Below, piece after piece: positions 18,705-26,486 of a DNA stretch of 39,618 nt (positions are counted from its first letter, which is position 1; every line of letters begins with the position of its first letter). The notes under the pieces are model-generated. The model did no database searches and was not told the origin of the DNA. It saw only the letters and a list, made by a program, of their open reading frames with translations. Source of the stretch: Siphonobacter sp. BAB-5405 (GTDB lineage: Bacteria > Bacteroidota > Bacteroidia > Cytophagales > Spirosomataceae). The stretch covers positions 1 to 39,618 of the forward strand of contig NZ_NJAG01000020.1 of NCBI RefSeq assembly GCF_002872335.1, read 5' to 3'. The translations under genes and the position numbers were made by a program.

Positions 18705-19477
18705 TGTAGATGAATAGCGTCCGTTGGTGGATCAAATGCGTTGGTAGGGTAGGTAACTTCAACCAGGAAAAGTCCATCGGGCGGTACGGCACGTCCGGCT
18801 TTTTTCCGGTCTTTCGCCAGAATAATTTGTTCAAAATCGCTAACTGTAGTCCGTCCCCGTCCGACGTCCATCAGCGTTCCGACCAGGGCCCGTACCATAC
18901 CCCGTAGAAAACGGTCGGCCCGTACATGAAAAATAAGTTCGTGTCCCCGTTCTTCCCAGCGAGCTTCCGTAATGGCACAGCGAAAGGTTTTTACCTGCGT
19001 ATTTACCAGACTAAAACTCTGAAAATCACTGTATCTCAGCAGATATTCAGCCGCCTGATTCATGGCCGATACGTCGAGCGGAAAACTAAACGGATAAACC
19101 ATGGAAGGGCGGAAAGGGTTTTTAAGGCGTGAAATTCGGTATTCGTACTTTCGGGAAGTAGCCGTAAACCGGGCATGAACGTCCGGACGAATGGGGAAAA
19201 TACGATAGACGACGATACCGGGGGGCAGCATACGATTTGCTTTGAAAGCCACAAAATCCAGATCGTCGGTAATGGGAGCAGGCCATTCGAAATGGGCGAA
19301 CTGTTGCTCGGCGTGAACGCCAGTATCCGTACGTCCAGACCCAACCAGAGCGACGGGATTTTTCAGAAGTACGGAAAGCGATTTTTCCAGGGCTTCCTGA
19401 ATGGAAACCGCATTGGGTTGTTTTTGCCAGCCATTGAAAGCCGAACCATTGTACGCAAATGAAATCATATACCGCAT
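18701..19477 (-). CDS. truA: tRNA pseudouridine(38-40) synthase
   Basis: Isomerises uridines 38-40 in the tRNA anticodon stem. The catalytic aspartate is Asp51 in GSGRTDTGVHA. The family blocks FNGWQKQPN, RKYEYRI, FLRGMVRALVGTLMDVGRG and APPDGLFL-like (here AVPPDGLFLVEVTYP) are all present. Length 258 is normal. Two starts are possible, Met1 (19477) and Met4 (19468). An exact TACCTTTG element ends five nucleotides upstream of the first ATG, so either the mRNA is leaderless or Met4 is used with a very short leader. It heads a two-gene unit with the MocA-like gene. Confidence 0.95.
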   Translation of the reverse strand: MRYMISFAYNGSAFNGWQKQPNAVSIQEALEKSLSVLLKNPVALVGSGRTDTGVHAEQQFAHFEWPAPITDDLDFVAFKANRMLPPGIVVYRIFPIRPDVHARFTATSRKYEYRISRLKNPFRPSMVYPFSFPLDVSAMNQAAEYLLRYSDFQSFSLVNTQVKTFRCAITEARWEERGHELIFHVRADRFLRGMVRALVGTLMDVGRGRTTVSDFEQIILAKDRKKAGRAVPPDGLFLVEVTYPTNAFDPPTDAIHLQ

Positions 19478-19481
19478 CCGA

Positions 19482-19489
19482 CAAAGGTA
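19482..19489 (-). promoter_or_regulatory. Candidate -7 element immediately upstream of truA
   Basis: On the minus strand this reads TACCTTTG, an exact TAnnTTTG element. Its distance from the first truA ATG (4 bases between) implies transcription starting at or next to the start codon. Confidence 0.45.
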
Positions 19490-19521
19490 CGGTGCGAAGC
19501 GGCCTAAATGAAAACAGAAAC

Positions 19522-20250
19522 TTACTTCCCTAAACGAGCCTGGTATTTTTTGAAGTTAGCTTTAATGACCTGAACCAGATCATACTCCGAAGATTGTAGC
19601 ACGAAGTCGTCGTCAATGGGAAACAATCGCATGAATTCTTCCAGGTCTTCACCATCCAGCTTGGTAACCTGATTAACCACCTGAGCGTTGTATTTGAATT
19701 CCGCGAGTTTGTGTTTCCGATCCTGTTGCTGAAGTACCCCCAGCTTCCGCAGGTTCTTAGCCCGCTTGCTGAATAGTTCGTACATCAGGGAAATCGGAGA
19801 GTTGGCCATTTCCATAATCTGCCCCGTCGACATATTTTTTTTGGCCAGCGGTTCTTTCAGGGCTTTCTCGATTTCGTACTTGATCTCGGCTTCTGATTTT
19901 GCCGTAATCTGAACTTCATCGAGTGTTCTTCCTTCGGACGTGAAAACGTACTGCTTTACGGTGGTGACGATATCATCTCCCGTGGAATCAACGCTAACCG
20001 TTGCATCATCACAGCCGTTGCAGGTAATGCGTAGCTGATCGCCCGTGCGAGCCATGATCAAGAAAGTACCCGTTTTATTCGTACGCGTCACATCCTGCGT
20101 TCGGAGGTTTCGAACAGAAGCCAGGTTGATGGGCTTTTTCGTGGAATCATTTAAAGCAACGCCAGTAATGTAGCGGTCCTGAGCCGAAACTTCGGAAATC
20201 AGGCCTATTCCTATCCATACGGCAATTAAGGCTGCGAATCTTGAGATCAT
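19522..20250 (-). CDS. Exported protein with carboxypeptidase-regulatory-like domain
   Basis: A 242-residue envelope protein of a type common in Bacteroidota. A signal peptide ends near EVSAQ. A CarboxypepD_reg-like beta-sandwich follows (about 27-105: ITGVALNDSTKKPINLASV, then GTFLIMARTGDQLRI). The C-terminal half is helical and charged (KYEIEKALKEPLAKKNMSTGQ..., then LISLMYELFSKRAKNLRKL-like sequence) with no domain I recognise. There is no plug or barrel, so it is not a TonB receptor. A near-match -7 element (TAGAATTG, 20258-20265) lies just before the start. Function unknown. Confidence 0.85.
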   Translation of the reverse strand: MISRFAALIAVWIGIGLISEVSAQDRYITGVALNDSTKKPINLASVRNLRTQDVTRTNKTGTFLIMARTGDQLRITCNGCDDATVSVDSTGDDIVTTVKQYVFTSEGRTLDEVQITAKSEAEIKYEIEKALKEPLAKKNMSTGQIMEMANSPISLMYELFSKRAKNLRKLGVLQQQDRKHKLAEFKYNAQVVNQVTKLDGEDLEEFMRLFPIDDDFVLQSSEYDLVQVIKANFKKYQARLGK

Positions 20251-20329
20251 TGTACGACAATTCTATCGTAAAACTAAGGCTTTCCGAGAAAATTGTCCAG
20301 CTTTCTCTTGCTTAGTAATTTTTAACAAA

Positions 20330-20359
20330 AAAGGGAAGCGTGTTAAGACGCTTCCCTTT
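20330..20359 (-). terminator. Terminator of the DUF4136 lipoprotein gene
   Basis: A perfect 12-bp stem (arms 20330-20341 and 20348-20359), followed on the minus strand by a run of T. It lies 14 nt past the stop codon of the gene at 20373. Confidence 0.9.
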
Positions 20360-20372
20360 GCTTAATTTCAGG

Positions 20373-20960
20373 TCATTCACCCGATTTCTCTTCAGGTACT
20401 TTTTCGACAATTTTATTAATGTCTCGTTCGAGCTGACGGGAAATTTGAGTTGGGTTGTCTACGGCTTTTTCTACCGAACCCCGCCAAACCAGCTTGCGGG
20501 TTTTGGCATCTACAATATCCAGTACTACGGTTCCAGCTTCGTATTTTTCCCGACGGGATCGCGGACCGCCGCCCCATCCATACCAGGACGGCCCCCAGCC
20601 TCGCCAGCCCCAACGTCCCCAGCCCATGTAAGGACCATACAGGGGAGCCGGATCAGACACGGTACGTTCTTTCTGTTCTACGAAGAAGTGGTATCCAATG
20701 AGCATATCCGGATTGCTCTCATCGCGTTGATAGCCCTTTTCGGAAAGTGTGCTCTCCACGGCATTTTCCAGATTCTGCGTGGCAATTTCATTATAGTAGA
20801 CTGGATTCTTGCCGGCTTGTACATCCGAGTCCATCCAGGCGAATGTTTTGTATTTACTGAAGTTGGCTCGGCTGCTTTTATCTACATTGACAGTAGTACA
20901 GGCCATAGCTACCCAGAGTAGCGAAAGAAGCAGGAGTAGTTGATGCAGGAATGTTTTCAT
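20373..20960 (-). CDS. DUF4136-family lipoprotein
   Basis: The start is set at ATG 20960 because it gives a proper lipoprotein signal with lipobox AMAC (Cys21); the longer frame to 21026 adds a non-signal extension. The mature part has the DUF4136 pattern: NFSKYKTFAWMD, then a helix with LENAVESTLSEKGYQ, a strand PDMLIGYHFFVEQK, a Gly/Trp/Tyr-rich loop (about 112-135), and GTVVLDIVDAKTRKLVWRGS. It ends in a helix with QLERDINKIVEKVP. The 195-residue protein is probably anchored to the inner leaflet of the outer membrane. The family's role is unknown. Confidence 0.88.
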   Translation of the reverse strand: MKTFLHQLLLLLSLLWVAMACTTVNVDKSSRANFSKYKTFAWMDSDVQAGKNPVYYNEIATQNLENAVESTLSEKGYQRDESNPDMLIGYHFFVEQKERTVSDPAPLYGPYMGWGRWGWRGWGPSWYGWGGGPRSRREKYEAGTVVLDIVDAKTRKLVWRGSVEKAVDNPTQISRQLERDINKIVEKVPEEKSGE

Positions 20961-21032
20961 GGCTATCCATATCGTAGGTGTATCTGCTACGGTTAAAAAC
21001 GAATGCCATAGGCTGAAATTGAGCAAAAAAAT

Positions 21033-21058
21033 ACCCCGCTCCGGGATGGGAGCGGGGT
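21033..21058 (-). terminator. Terminator of the cold-shock gene
   Basis: A GC-rich perfect 10-bp stem (arms 21033-21042 and 21049-21058), followed on the minus strand by ATTTTTTT. It lies 24 nt past the cold-shock stop codon. Confidence 0.92.
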
Positions 21059-21082
21059 GCTTTCAGCACGCTAAAGAAAACC

Positions 21083-21277
21083 TTAGATTTTCTTAACGTT
21101 TACGGCGTTCAAGCCACGCTTGCCTTCGATCGTCTCGAAAGAAACACGATCATCCTGACGAATGGTAGCTGAACTCAGACCCGTCGCGTGCACGAAAATA
21201 TCTTGCCCGGAAGCGTCATCAAGAATAAAGCCAAAACCTTTCGTTTCGTTGAAAAATTTTACAGTGCCTGTTTGCAT
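21083..21277 (-). CDS. CspA-family cold-shock protein
   Basis: A 64-residue single OB-fold protein that binds single-stranded nucleic acid and melts RNA structure. The motifs GTVKFFNETKGFGFI (RNP1) and DIFVHATGL (RNP2) are intact. The start is ATG 21277 (MQTGTVKFF); the in-frame extension to 21301 is rejected because the family begins exactly here. It has its own promoter candidate, a structured leader and a strong terminator. Confidence 0.95.
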   Translation of the reverse strand: MQTGTVKFFNETKGFGFILDDASGQDIFVHATGLSSATIRQDDRVSFETIEGKRGLNAVNVKKI

Positions 21278-21306
21278 TGTGAATAAAAATAAATAAAACA
21301 AAAATC

Positions 21307-21334
21307 TCCTGTACGTCAGGATTCAGCAAAGGTA
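21307..21334 (-). promoter_or_regulatory. Candidate promoter and leader hairpin of the cold-shock gene
   Basis: On the minus strand an exact -7 element TACCTTTG spans 21327-21334. Just downstream, a small hairpin (5-bp arms, 21307-21311 and 21317-21321) would fall at the 5' end of a roughly 45-nt leader. Structured leaders are known in cold-shock mRNAs; a temperature role here is inference only. Confidence 0.45.
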
Positions 21335-21488
21335 ACCGTAATCTTTAGAGTTTTTCTATACAAGGTACGTATATTGAAAAAAAAATGTGTAAACTAGAGC
21401 CACTGGGCCAAATTTGGCATATTTGTCAGGATAAATTTTCTTTTTCCGAGATCGTCAGGAGCAATCTTCCCGGATTTCGTACCGCTGC

Positions 21489-22430
21489 ATGCTTACTATG
21501 GAACCTCTTTTCAGTCGCCGCCGGACGATCGGCCAACTTTCGGGCCTGTTTGGCGGAGTTTTTCTTCCTTTTCCTTCTAGTAAAAAAGCTTACGTAGCGG
21601 AGCCATTCCGATACTGTCTGAACATGAGTACCCTGCGAGGCCATAAACTGGGCTTCGAAAAAGAACTTCAAATAGCCGCTCAGGCAGGGTTCCGGTCCGT
21701 GGAGGTGTGGGTGGATTCGGTGCAGGACTACGTAAAGCAGGGCAAAACGCTGGCCGATGCCCGCAAGCTGATTACGGATCTGGGATTGACCGTCGAAAAT
21801 GCTATCGGTTTTGCCCCCTGGATTGTAGACGATGCGGGCGTTCGTTCCAAGGCCCTCGAGCAGATGAAACGGGAAATGGATATGCTCGCCGGTATTGGCT
21901 GCAAACGTACGGCAGCCCCGCCCATGGGTGCCACGACTTCTCCTAAACTGGACCTGACGAAAGTGGCGGAACGGTACCGGATTATTCTGGAATTGGGTAC
22001 GCAAACGGGCGTCATGCCGCACCTGGAACTTTGGGGATTTTCCAGTAACCTGAGCAAACTGAGTGAGGTGATGTACGTAGCTCTAGAGAGTGGACATCCT
22101 TCGGCTCGTCTGTTATTGGATGTTTACCATCTGTACAAAGGCGGTTCCAGTCTGGCGAGTTTACCGCTGGTCGGAAAGCCCGCGATGGAAATCTTTCACG
22201 TAAATGATTATCCAGCCAATCTCACCGCTGAAAAGATTACGGATGCGGATCGCATCTTCACGGGCGATGGCGTAGCCCCGATTCAGAAAATTCTAAAGGC
22301 TATCCATACACCGGAACAGCCGCTAATTCTTTCCCTGGAAGTATTTAACAAATCCTACTACGCTCAGGACCCGCTGACAGTTGCCAAGAATGGACTGGCA
22401 AAGATGAAGGCGGTGACGGGGGGAGTTTAG
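21489..22430 (+). CDS. Sugar phosphate isomerase/epimerase-like TIM-barrel protein
   Basis: A 313-residue xylose-isomerase-like TIM barrel (AP endonuclease family 2 superfamily). Probable metal ligands are the glutamates and histidines in HLELWG, LLLDVYHLYKG, FHVNDYP and LSLEVFN. The N-terminus, MEPLFSRRRTIGQLSGLFGG, has a twin-arginine-like pair and a hydrophobic stretch; Tat-exported TIM-barrel isomerases are common in this group, so export is possible. The substrate is unknown. The gene stands alone; a 7-bp tandem repeat begins 32 nt after the stop. Confidence 0.88.
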   Translation: MLTMEPLFSRRRTIGQLSGLFGGVFLPFPSSKKAYVAEPFRYCLNMSTLRGHKLGFEKELQIAAQAGFRSVEVWVDSVQDYVKQGKTLADARKLITDLGLTVENAIGFAPWIVDDAGVRSKALEQMKREMDMLAGIGCKRTAAPPMGATTSPKLDLTKVAERYRIILELGTQTGVMPHLELWGFSSNLSKLSEVMYVALESGHPSARLLLDVYHLYKGGSSLASLPLVGKPAMEIFHVNDYPANLTAEKITDADRIFTGDGVAPIQKILKAIHTPEQPLILSLEVFNKSYYAQDPLTVAKNGLAKMKAVTGGV

Positions 22431-22461
22431 AGTTTTGAGCGGTAGCCGCTGCGGTTTTGAG

Positions 22462-22500
22462 TTTTCCGTTTTCCGTTTTCCGTTTTCCGTTTTCCGTTTT
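22462..22500. repeat. Heptanucleotide tandem repeat (TTTTCCG)n
   Basis: Five perfect copies of TTTTCCG (22462-22496) plus a partial TTTT. It lies between the TIM-barrel gene and a palindrome-rich segment. It is a candidate variable-number repeat prone to slippage. Confidence 0.95.
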
Positions 22501-22905
22501 GATAGGATAAACCTAGTAAAGGTAGGGGGACGGGTTGTCCGTAGTATGTACTACGGACGCAAAGTTGGTAGGCTGTGCCTACCGGGCGGGACGCACCCAT
22601 ACCCCGCATTGCATACGGGCCTAATCACATTGAACCCCTTCAGGGTTGACAGTACACCACGCTCGGCCCCAATTTTTAACCGTCATGGAATGATCGGGGC
22701 GAACATGCTTTCGCGTCTGTGACGTGAGTCAGTTGCTTCCAGTAAAAAAGGCAGTTTGTCTCCAGCATTCGCTACGGAGTAGCACCTGTAGCTTCGGGTA
22801 AATGAGCCTCATGGGCGTTTTAATAACTGGATCTGTGCATTGTCCAATTCACTAGGCTTAGCATCAGGACAGGGAAGCTAATGCTTTGATTAATGGAACA
22901 AAAAA
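22501..22905. repeat. Non-coding palindrome-rich segment, possibly a REP/MITE-like element
   Basis: No gene is supported here. Two compact palindromes are present: a 10-bp-arm one at 22537-22558 (GTCCGTAGTA, 2-nt loop) and a 7-bp-arm one at 22567-22583 (GGTAGGC, 3-nt loop). GC-rich sequence follows to about 22,720, then ordinary spacer. The cluster of short perfect stems next to a tandem repeat resembles mobile extragenic palindromic elements; only one copy lies in this window, so repetitiveness is not shown. Confidence 0.45.
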
Positions 22906-22934
22906 ACTCCGCTATCCCTTTTCGATAGCGGAGT
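22906..22934 (-). terminator. Terminator of the TonB receptor gene
   Basis: A perfect 11-bp stem (arms 22906-22916 and 22924-22934), followed on the minus strand by TTTTTTG. It lies 24 nt past the stop codon at 22959. Confidence 0.92.
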
Positions 22935-22958
22935 AAATCACTCGTAAGTCTTTATTCG

Positions 22959-25520
22959 TTACCGGGGCCGGCTGGTAGCACCGCCGCCCGTCGCGGGGGC
23001 ACCGCCCTGCATGCCGTCACCGCCTGACTTGACGTCATCGTTATTGACGGATTTGCCTTTTTTGCGGGGAGCATCCATGGTCATCTTACCAATTTTGTAG
23101 CTAAAGGTCAGACGAATGCCCCGCATGAAAATGTGCATGTCCGACAACTGCGTGAATTGAGCAGAACGACGATCGGTACGAATGTTGATGCTCTTGGTCA
23201 GGAAGTTTTCACCGGCAATACCAATGCTTCCTTTCTTGTTTTTGAAATCTTTCTTAATCCCCGCGGAGTAGAAGGCAAAGCCACCCGTACGGCCCTGTAA
23301 TTGCACCTGCGAACCTTGCAGGAAGCCAAAGGCCTGAGCACCCCATCCATTCTTGAACTGAATCTGCGTATTCAATCCACCACCTACGTTAAAACCGGAG
23401 TTGCTGACGGGTTCGGAAATACTACTCGAAACCCGGGCCACGCCGCGTAAGTTGGAGTAGAGAATATTCGAGAACAACATGACGTTCCATTTGGAGGTAA
23501 TGGCCAGGTTACCGAAAATGTTCGTACCCACGGCCCGCTCACTGCCAATGTTCTGATACGTAGTCAGTACGCCACCCGCCAGTGTATCGTTAGCCGATAC
23601 GACCTGCGTAATGGTCTGATCGGTGAAACGGCCAAAGAAGCTAGCATTCACAAACAACTTCTTGATGTTTTTGCTAACGCCTAATTCCACGTTGTCCGTC
23701 AATTCAGGACGTAAGGAAGCGTTCCCGATGGAGATATTCTGCGGGTTCGCTGCATTGATGTTCGGATTCAATTGCTGAATACCGGGTCGCTGAATCCGAC
23801 GGTTATAGCCCAGTTTCAAGGTTGTACCTTTAAAGCTTTTCGAAACGTTCAAACTGGGTACCAGGTTGCCGTAGTTAGGAATGTTAATGTCGCCGCCTTC
23901 CCGGGTACTGGCCTCAATCGTCGTATATTCGTAACGCGTACCGGCCTTGATGGTATACCGATTCTTTGTCGTCAGCGTGTACGAAGCATAGCCACCCGCT
24001 ACACTCTGGTTGTAATCCAGTGCTCCCGAAGGCTGCCGGGTACTTTGCGTCAACGGCTCTGAACCATTCCCGTACAGATACTGGTAATCGCTGTTTACGG
24101 TCCGCATGATTCCCTTGGCTCCGAATTCCAGCATCTGGTTTTTCTTGAGGGGCGTCTGGTAGTCCGTTTGCAGCGTAATTTCCTGGTTCAGGTTGTGGTT
24201 GATGTTTTTCTCCCGGTTCAGCATTGCATCCGTGGCATTCCGCTCGATCGCGTCAAAATTGTTGGTCAGGTCATTGCGGCTGTACTGCGTCGAAATGCTC
24301 CATTCCTGCTGGGGTTTGTAGGTGTGCAGGTAATCGACGTTCATATCCACCGTACCCGACAGGTTTTTGGTATCCACATCCCGTCGTACCGTACCCGTCA
24401 ATACGTCATTAATAAACGACTGCGTATTCAGATTCAGGTCATTGAGCATATTCCGGGCACCGTACCGCACGCCCGCCGTAAGCGATTGATTTTTGGCGAT
24501 GTCGTAGTCAAAACCCAGGTTGTAGTTTCCGAACAGGCCGCTGTTGACCCCGTCGGTAGTCTGGTAGGTACGTGTCGAACCGTTGTCTCGGAAGTTCGTC
24601 TGATCGTTGAAGCCCTGTAGTTTCAGGTTATAGTTAGCCCGGCCAAAGCCACCCAGATTGAAGCCGATTTTTCCCTTGCGGTAGTTGCCGTTCAGCGATA
24701 AGTTAGAGCCCCGGTTCCCCACACCCGCGTCTACGTTCAGGTTAAGACCTTGTAGCGTATTCTTCTTGGTAATAATGTTGATGATCCCACCCGATCCTTC
24801 CGCATCATATTTAGCCGAGGGAGAGGTAATCACTTCCACCGTTTTGATCATATCCGCGGGAATTTGCTTGAGAGCATCCGCTACGCTGCTGGCAACGATA
24901 GTACTGGGCTTATTGTTAATCAGAACCCGTACGTTCCGACTGCCGCGAAGGGACAGGTTTCCTTCCAGATCGACCGTCAGCATGGGTACTTTCCGCAGGA
25001 CGTCGGCGGCGTCGCCACCTTTCGCCATGATGTCTTTTTCGGCGTTATACACCAGTCGGTCTACTTTTTCTTCGATGAGTTCCTTCTGGCCCGTAACGGT
25101 GACTTCCTCCAGCGTTTTGGTTTTGGAAGAAAGCTTAATAACCCCCAGATCAAGGTCCTGACCTTTGGTAACGGTTACACCATCAACGGTTTTGGTTTCG
25201 TACCCGATGAAAGTGATCAGGAGTTTGTAGTCGCCAGCAGCTACACGATTCAGGGTGAATTTTCCTTTGTCGTCGGCTACTGTACCGTCTACGGGTTTGT
25301 TGGTTGCTTTGTTAACAAGGGCAACACTGGCGAATTCTACGGCCTTGGTAAGGGCTGAATCCACGACAAAACCCGTAATCTTGGAATTGCCTTTGGGCGT
25401 GTTGTCGTCGGCTGTACCGGGAATCGCTTTTCGCTGAGGAGTAACGCCCCCCATCGGAAACTGAGCCCAGGCCGTTTGAAGGCCAAGAAGACAGGTGAGA
25501 AGAAGTAAAAGCTTTTTCAT
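22959..25520 (-). CDS. TonB-dependent receptor / outer membrane beta-barrel family protein
   Basis: An 853-residue outer-membrane protein. The start is ATG 25520 because it gives a standard signal peptide (MKKLLLLLTCLLGLQTAWA, cut before Gln); the frame runs on to 25625 without signal character. A carboxypeptidase-regulatory domain follows (about 40-125), then a plug domain with EEVTVTGQKELIEEKVDRL and RNVRVLINNKPS, VITSPSAKYDAEGSGGIINI, and a large barrel with a disordered Gly/Ala-rich C-terminal tail after KIGKM. This is the 'outer membrane beta-barrel family' rather than SusC. No SusD partner is present. The ligand is unknown. Confidence 0.92.
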   Translation of the reverse strand: MKKLLLLLTCLLGLQTAWAQFPMGGVTPQRKAIPGTADDNTPKGNSKITGFVVDSALTKAVEFASVALVNKATNKPVDGTVADDKGKFTLNRVAAGDYKLLITFIGYETKTVDGVTVTKGQDLDLGVIKLSSKTKTLEEVTVTGQKELIEEKVDRLVYNAEKDIMAKGGDAADVLRKVPMLTVDLEGNLSLRGSRNVRVLINNKPSTIVASSVADALKQIPADMIKTVEVITSPSAKYDAEGSGGIINIITKKNTLQGLNLNVDAGVGNRGSNLSLNGNYRKGKIGFNLGGFGRANYNLKLQGFNDQTNFRDNGSTRTYQTTDGVNSGLFGNYNLGFDYDIAKNQSLTAGVRYGARNMLNDLNLNTQSFINDVLTGTVRRDVDTKNLSGTVDMNVDYLHTYKPQQEWSISTQYSRNDLTNNFDAIERNATDAMLNREKNINHNLNQEITLQTDYQTPLKKNQMLEFGAKGIMRTVNSDYQYLYGNGSEPLTQSTRQPSGALDYNQSVAGGYASYTLTTKNRYTIKAGTRYEYTTIEASTREGGDINIPNYGNLVPSLNVSKSFKGTTLKLGYNRRIQRPGIQQLNPNINAANPQNISIGNASLRPELTDNVELGVSKNIKKLFVNASFFGRFTDQTITQVVSANDTLAGGVLTTYQNIGSERAVGTNIFGNLAITSKWNVMLFSNILYSNLRGVARVSSSISEPVSNSGFNVGGGLNTQIQFKNGWGAQAFGFLQGSQVQLQGRTGGFAFYSAGIKKDFKNKKGSIGIAGENFLTKSINIRTDRRSAQFTQLSDMHIFMRGIRLTFSYKIGKMTMDAPRKKGKSVNNDDVKSGGDGMQGGAPATGGGATSRPR

Positions 25521-25735
25521 GAGATGAAATTTCAAATGTGCTAAGGGGGATTTTCCCGTGCTCGTACCGGGAAAAATCAATGATGTGGGAGATCGGTAAG
25601 GAGTTGCAACCGAACGAATGCTCAAAAATACGGACGTATACGTGTGAGGTGCCCCGGTTTTGGGAACAGAGGTACGTAGAATAGATGTGTGGCAGATTAG
25701 ACCTTATGACTCAAAAGGCAGGATAAGAAATGAAG

Positions 25736-25776
25736 CGGGGCAAGGGGTCTCTTCCTGTAGAAAACCCCTTGCCCCG
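25736..25776 (-). terminator. Hairpin after the O-methyltransferase gene
   Basis: A perfect 13-bp GC-rich stem (arms 25736-25748 and 25764-25776) with a 15-nt loop, 24 nt past the stop at 25800. The T-run after it on the minus strand is weak. Confidence 0.7.
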
Positions 25777-25799
25777 AATAGTATAAAGGTAAGTCAGAA

Positions 25800-26390
25800 T
25801 TACGTACGCCGGCAGACGAATTCACCATTGCCAATTGGTACCGTCAGACAGTCCCACTGCTCATCCGACAAGGCCCGATCCATCATGGGTTTAATGCCTT
25901 CGTATTGATCAATCGCATTATCTGCGACAAGCAGTCCGCCCTTGACTACGCAAGGAGCCACAAGCTGGAAACAGGGATCATACAGACTCTTTTCCGCATC
26001 CAGAAAGCAAAAAGCAATACCGGACAGGGAAGGACCCACACTGAGAAAATCGCCGGGAATGAGTTCGATAAAAGCCTCCATACCCGCCAGACGAAACGTT
26101 TCGCGGGCCATCTCGCACTTTTCCGGGTCGAGTTCAAAGGTTTTCACCCGTTGGCCTCGTTCGCGGGCGGCCAGGGCCAGCCAGAGCGTGGAGTATCCGG
26201 CACTGGTGCCGATTTCGATCAGTTCTCCCGCCGGAGCGTTGGCCGCTAACAGAGCCAGAAATTGCCCGGTTTCTTTGCTAATCTGGCGTAAGCGGCGGGA
26301 ACGGGGTGTTCCATCCGTCCGATCCATGCGGTCCTGATTTTCCAGCAGGGCCATGCGTTCCAGGGCTTGTGAAGAGAAGTTTCGGAACAT
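25800..26390 (-). CDS. O-methyltransferase family protein (SAM-dependent)
   Basis: A class I SAM-dependent methyltransferase of the catechol/caffeoyl-CoA O-methyltransferase type. Residues about 57-70 hold the SAM-binding loop ([17 protein letters not shown]), followed by the acidic [13 protein letters not shown] motif and [11 protein letters not shown], with DNAID supplying the typical metal-site residues. Length is 196 residues. The methyl acceptor cannot be deduced. It is transcribed alone between two hairpins. Confidence 0.88.
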   Translation of the reverse strand: MFRNFSSQALERMALLENQDRMDRTDGTPRSRRLRQISKETGQFLALLAANAPAGELIEIGTSAGYSTLWLALAARERGQRVKTFELDPEKCEMARETFRLAGMEAFIELIPGDFLSVGPSLSGIAFCFLDAEKSLYDPCFQLVAPCVVKGGLLVADNAIDQYEGIKPMMDRALSDEQWDCLTVPIGNGEFVCRRT

Positions 26391-26439
26391 AGTAACTGTC
26401 GGTATAGTCGCTACATGCGTTATAAACGTCTTAAACGAA

Positions 26440-26473
26440 AACTTCCCGAAAGTTTTAAAGCTTTCGGGAAGTT
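26440..26473 (-). terminator. Terminator of acetyl-CoA synthetase gene
   Basis: A perfect 13-bp stem (arms 26440-26452 and 26461-26473) with an 8-nt loop, 13 nt past the acs stop codon. Confidence 0.85.
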
Positions 26474-26486
26474 GAAAAGGGAGGTA

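Noticed and set aside
22462-22500. Possible CRISPR array
   Set aside because: The repeats are only 7 bp and directly adjacent, without spacers or cas genes.
22435-22722. Plus-strand open frame across the tandem repeat and palindromes
   Set aside because: Its sequence is dictated by the heptamer repeat and palindromes; it has no recognisable domain and no ribosome-binding context.
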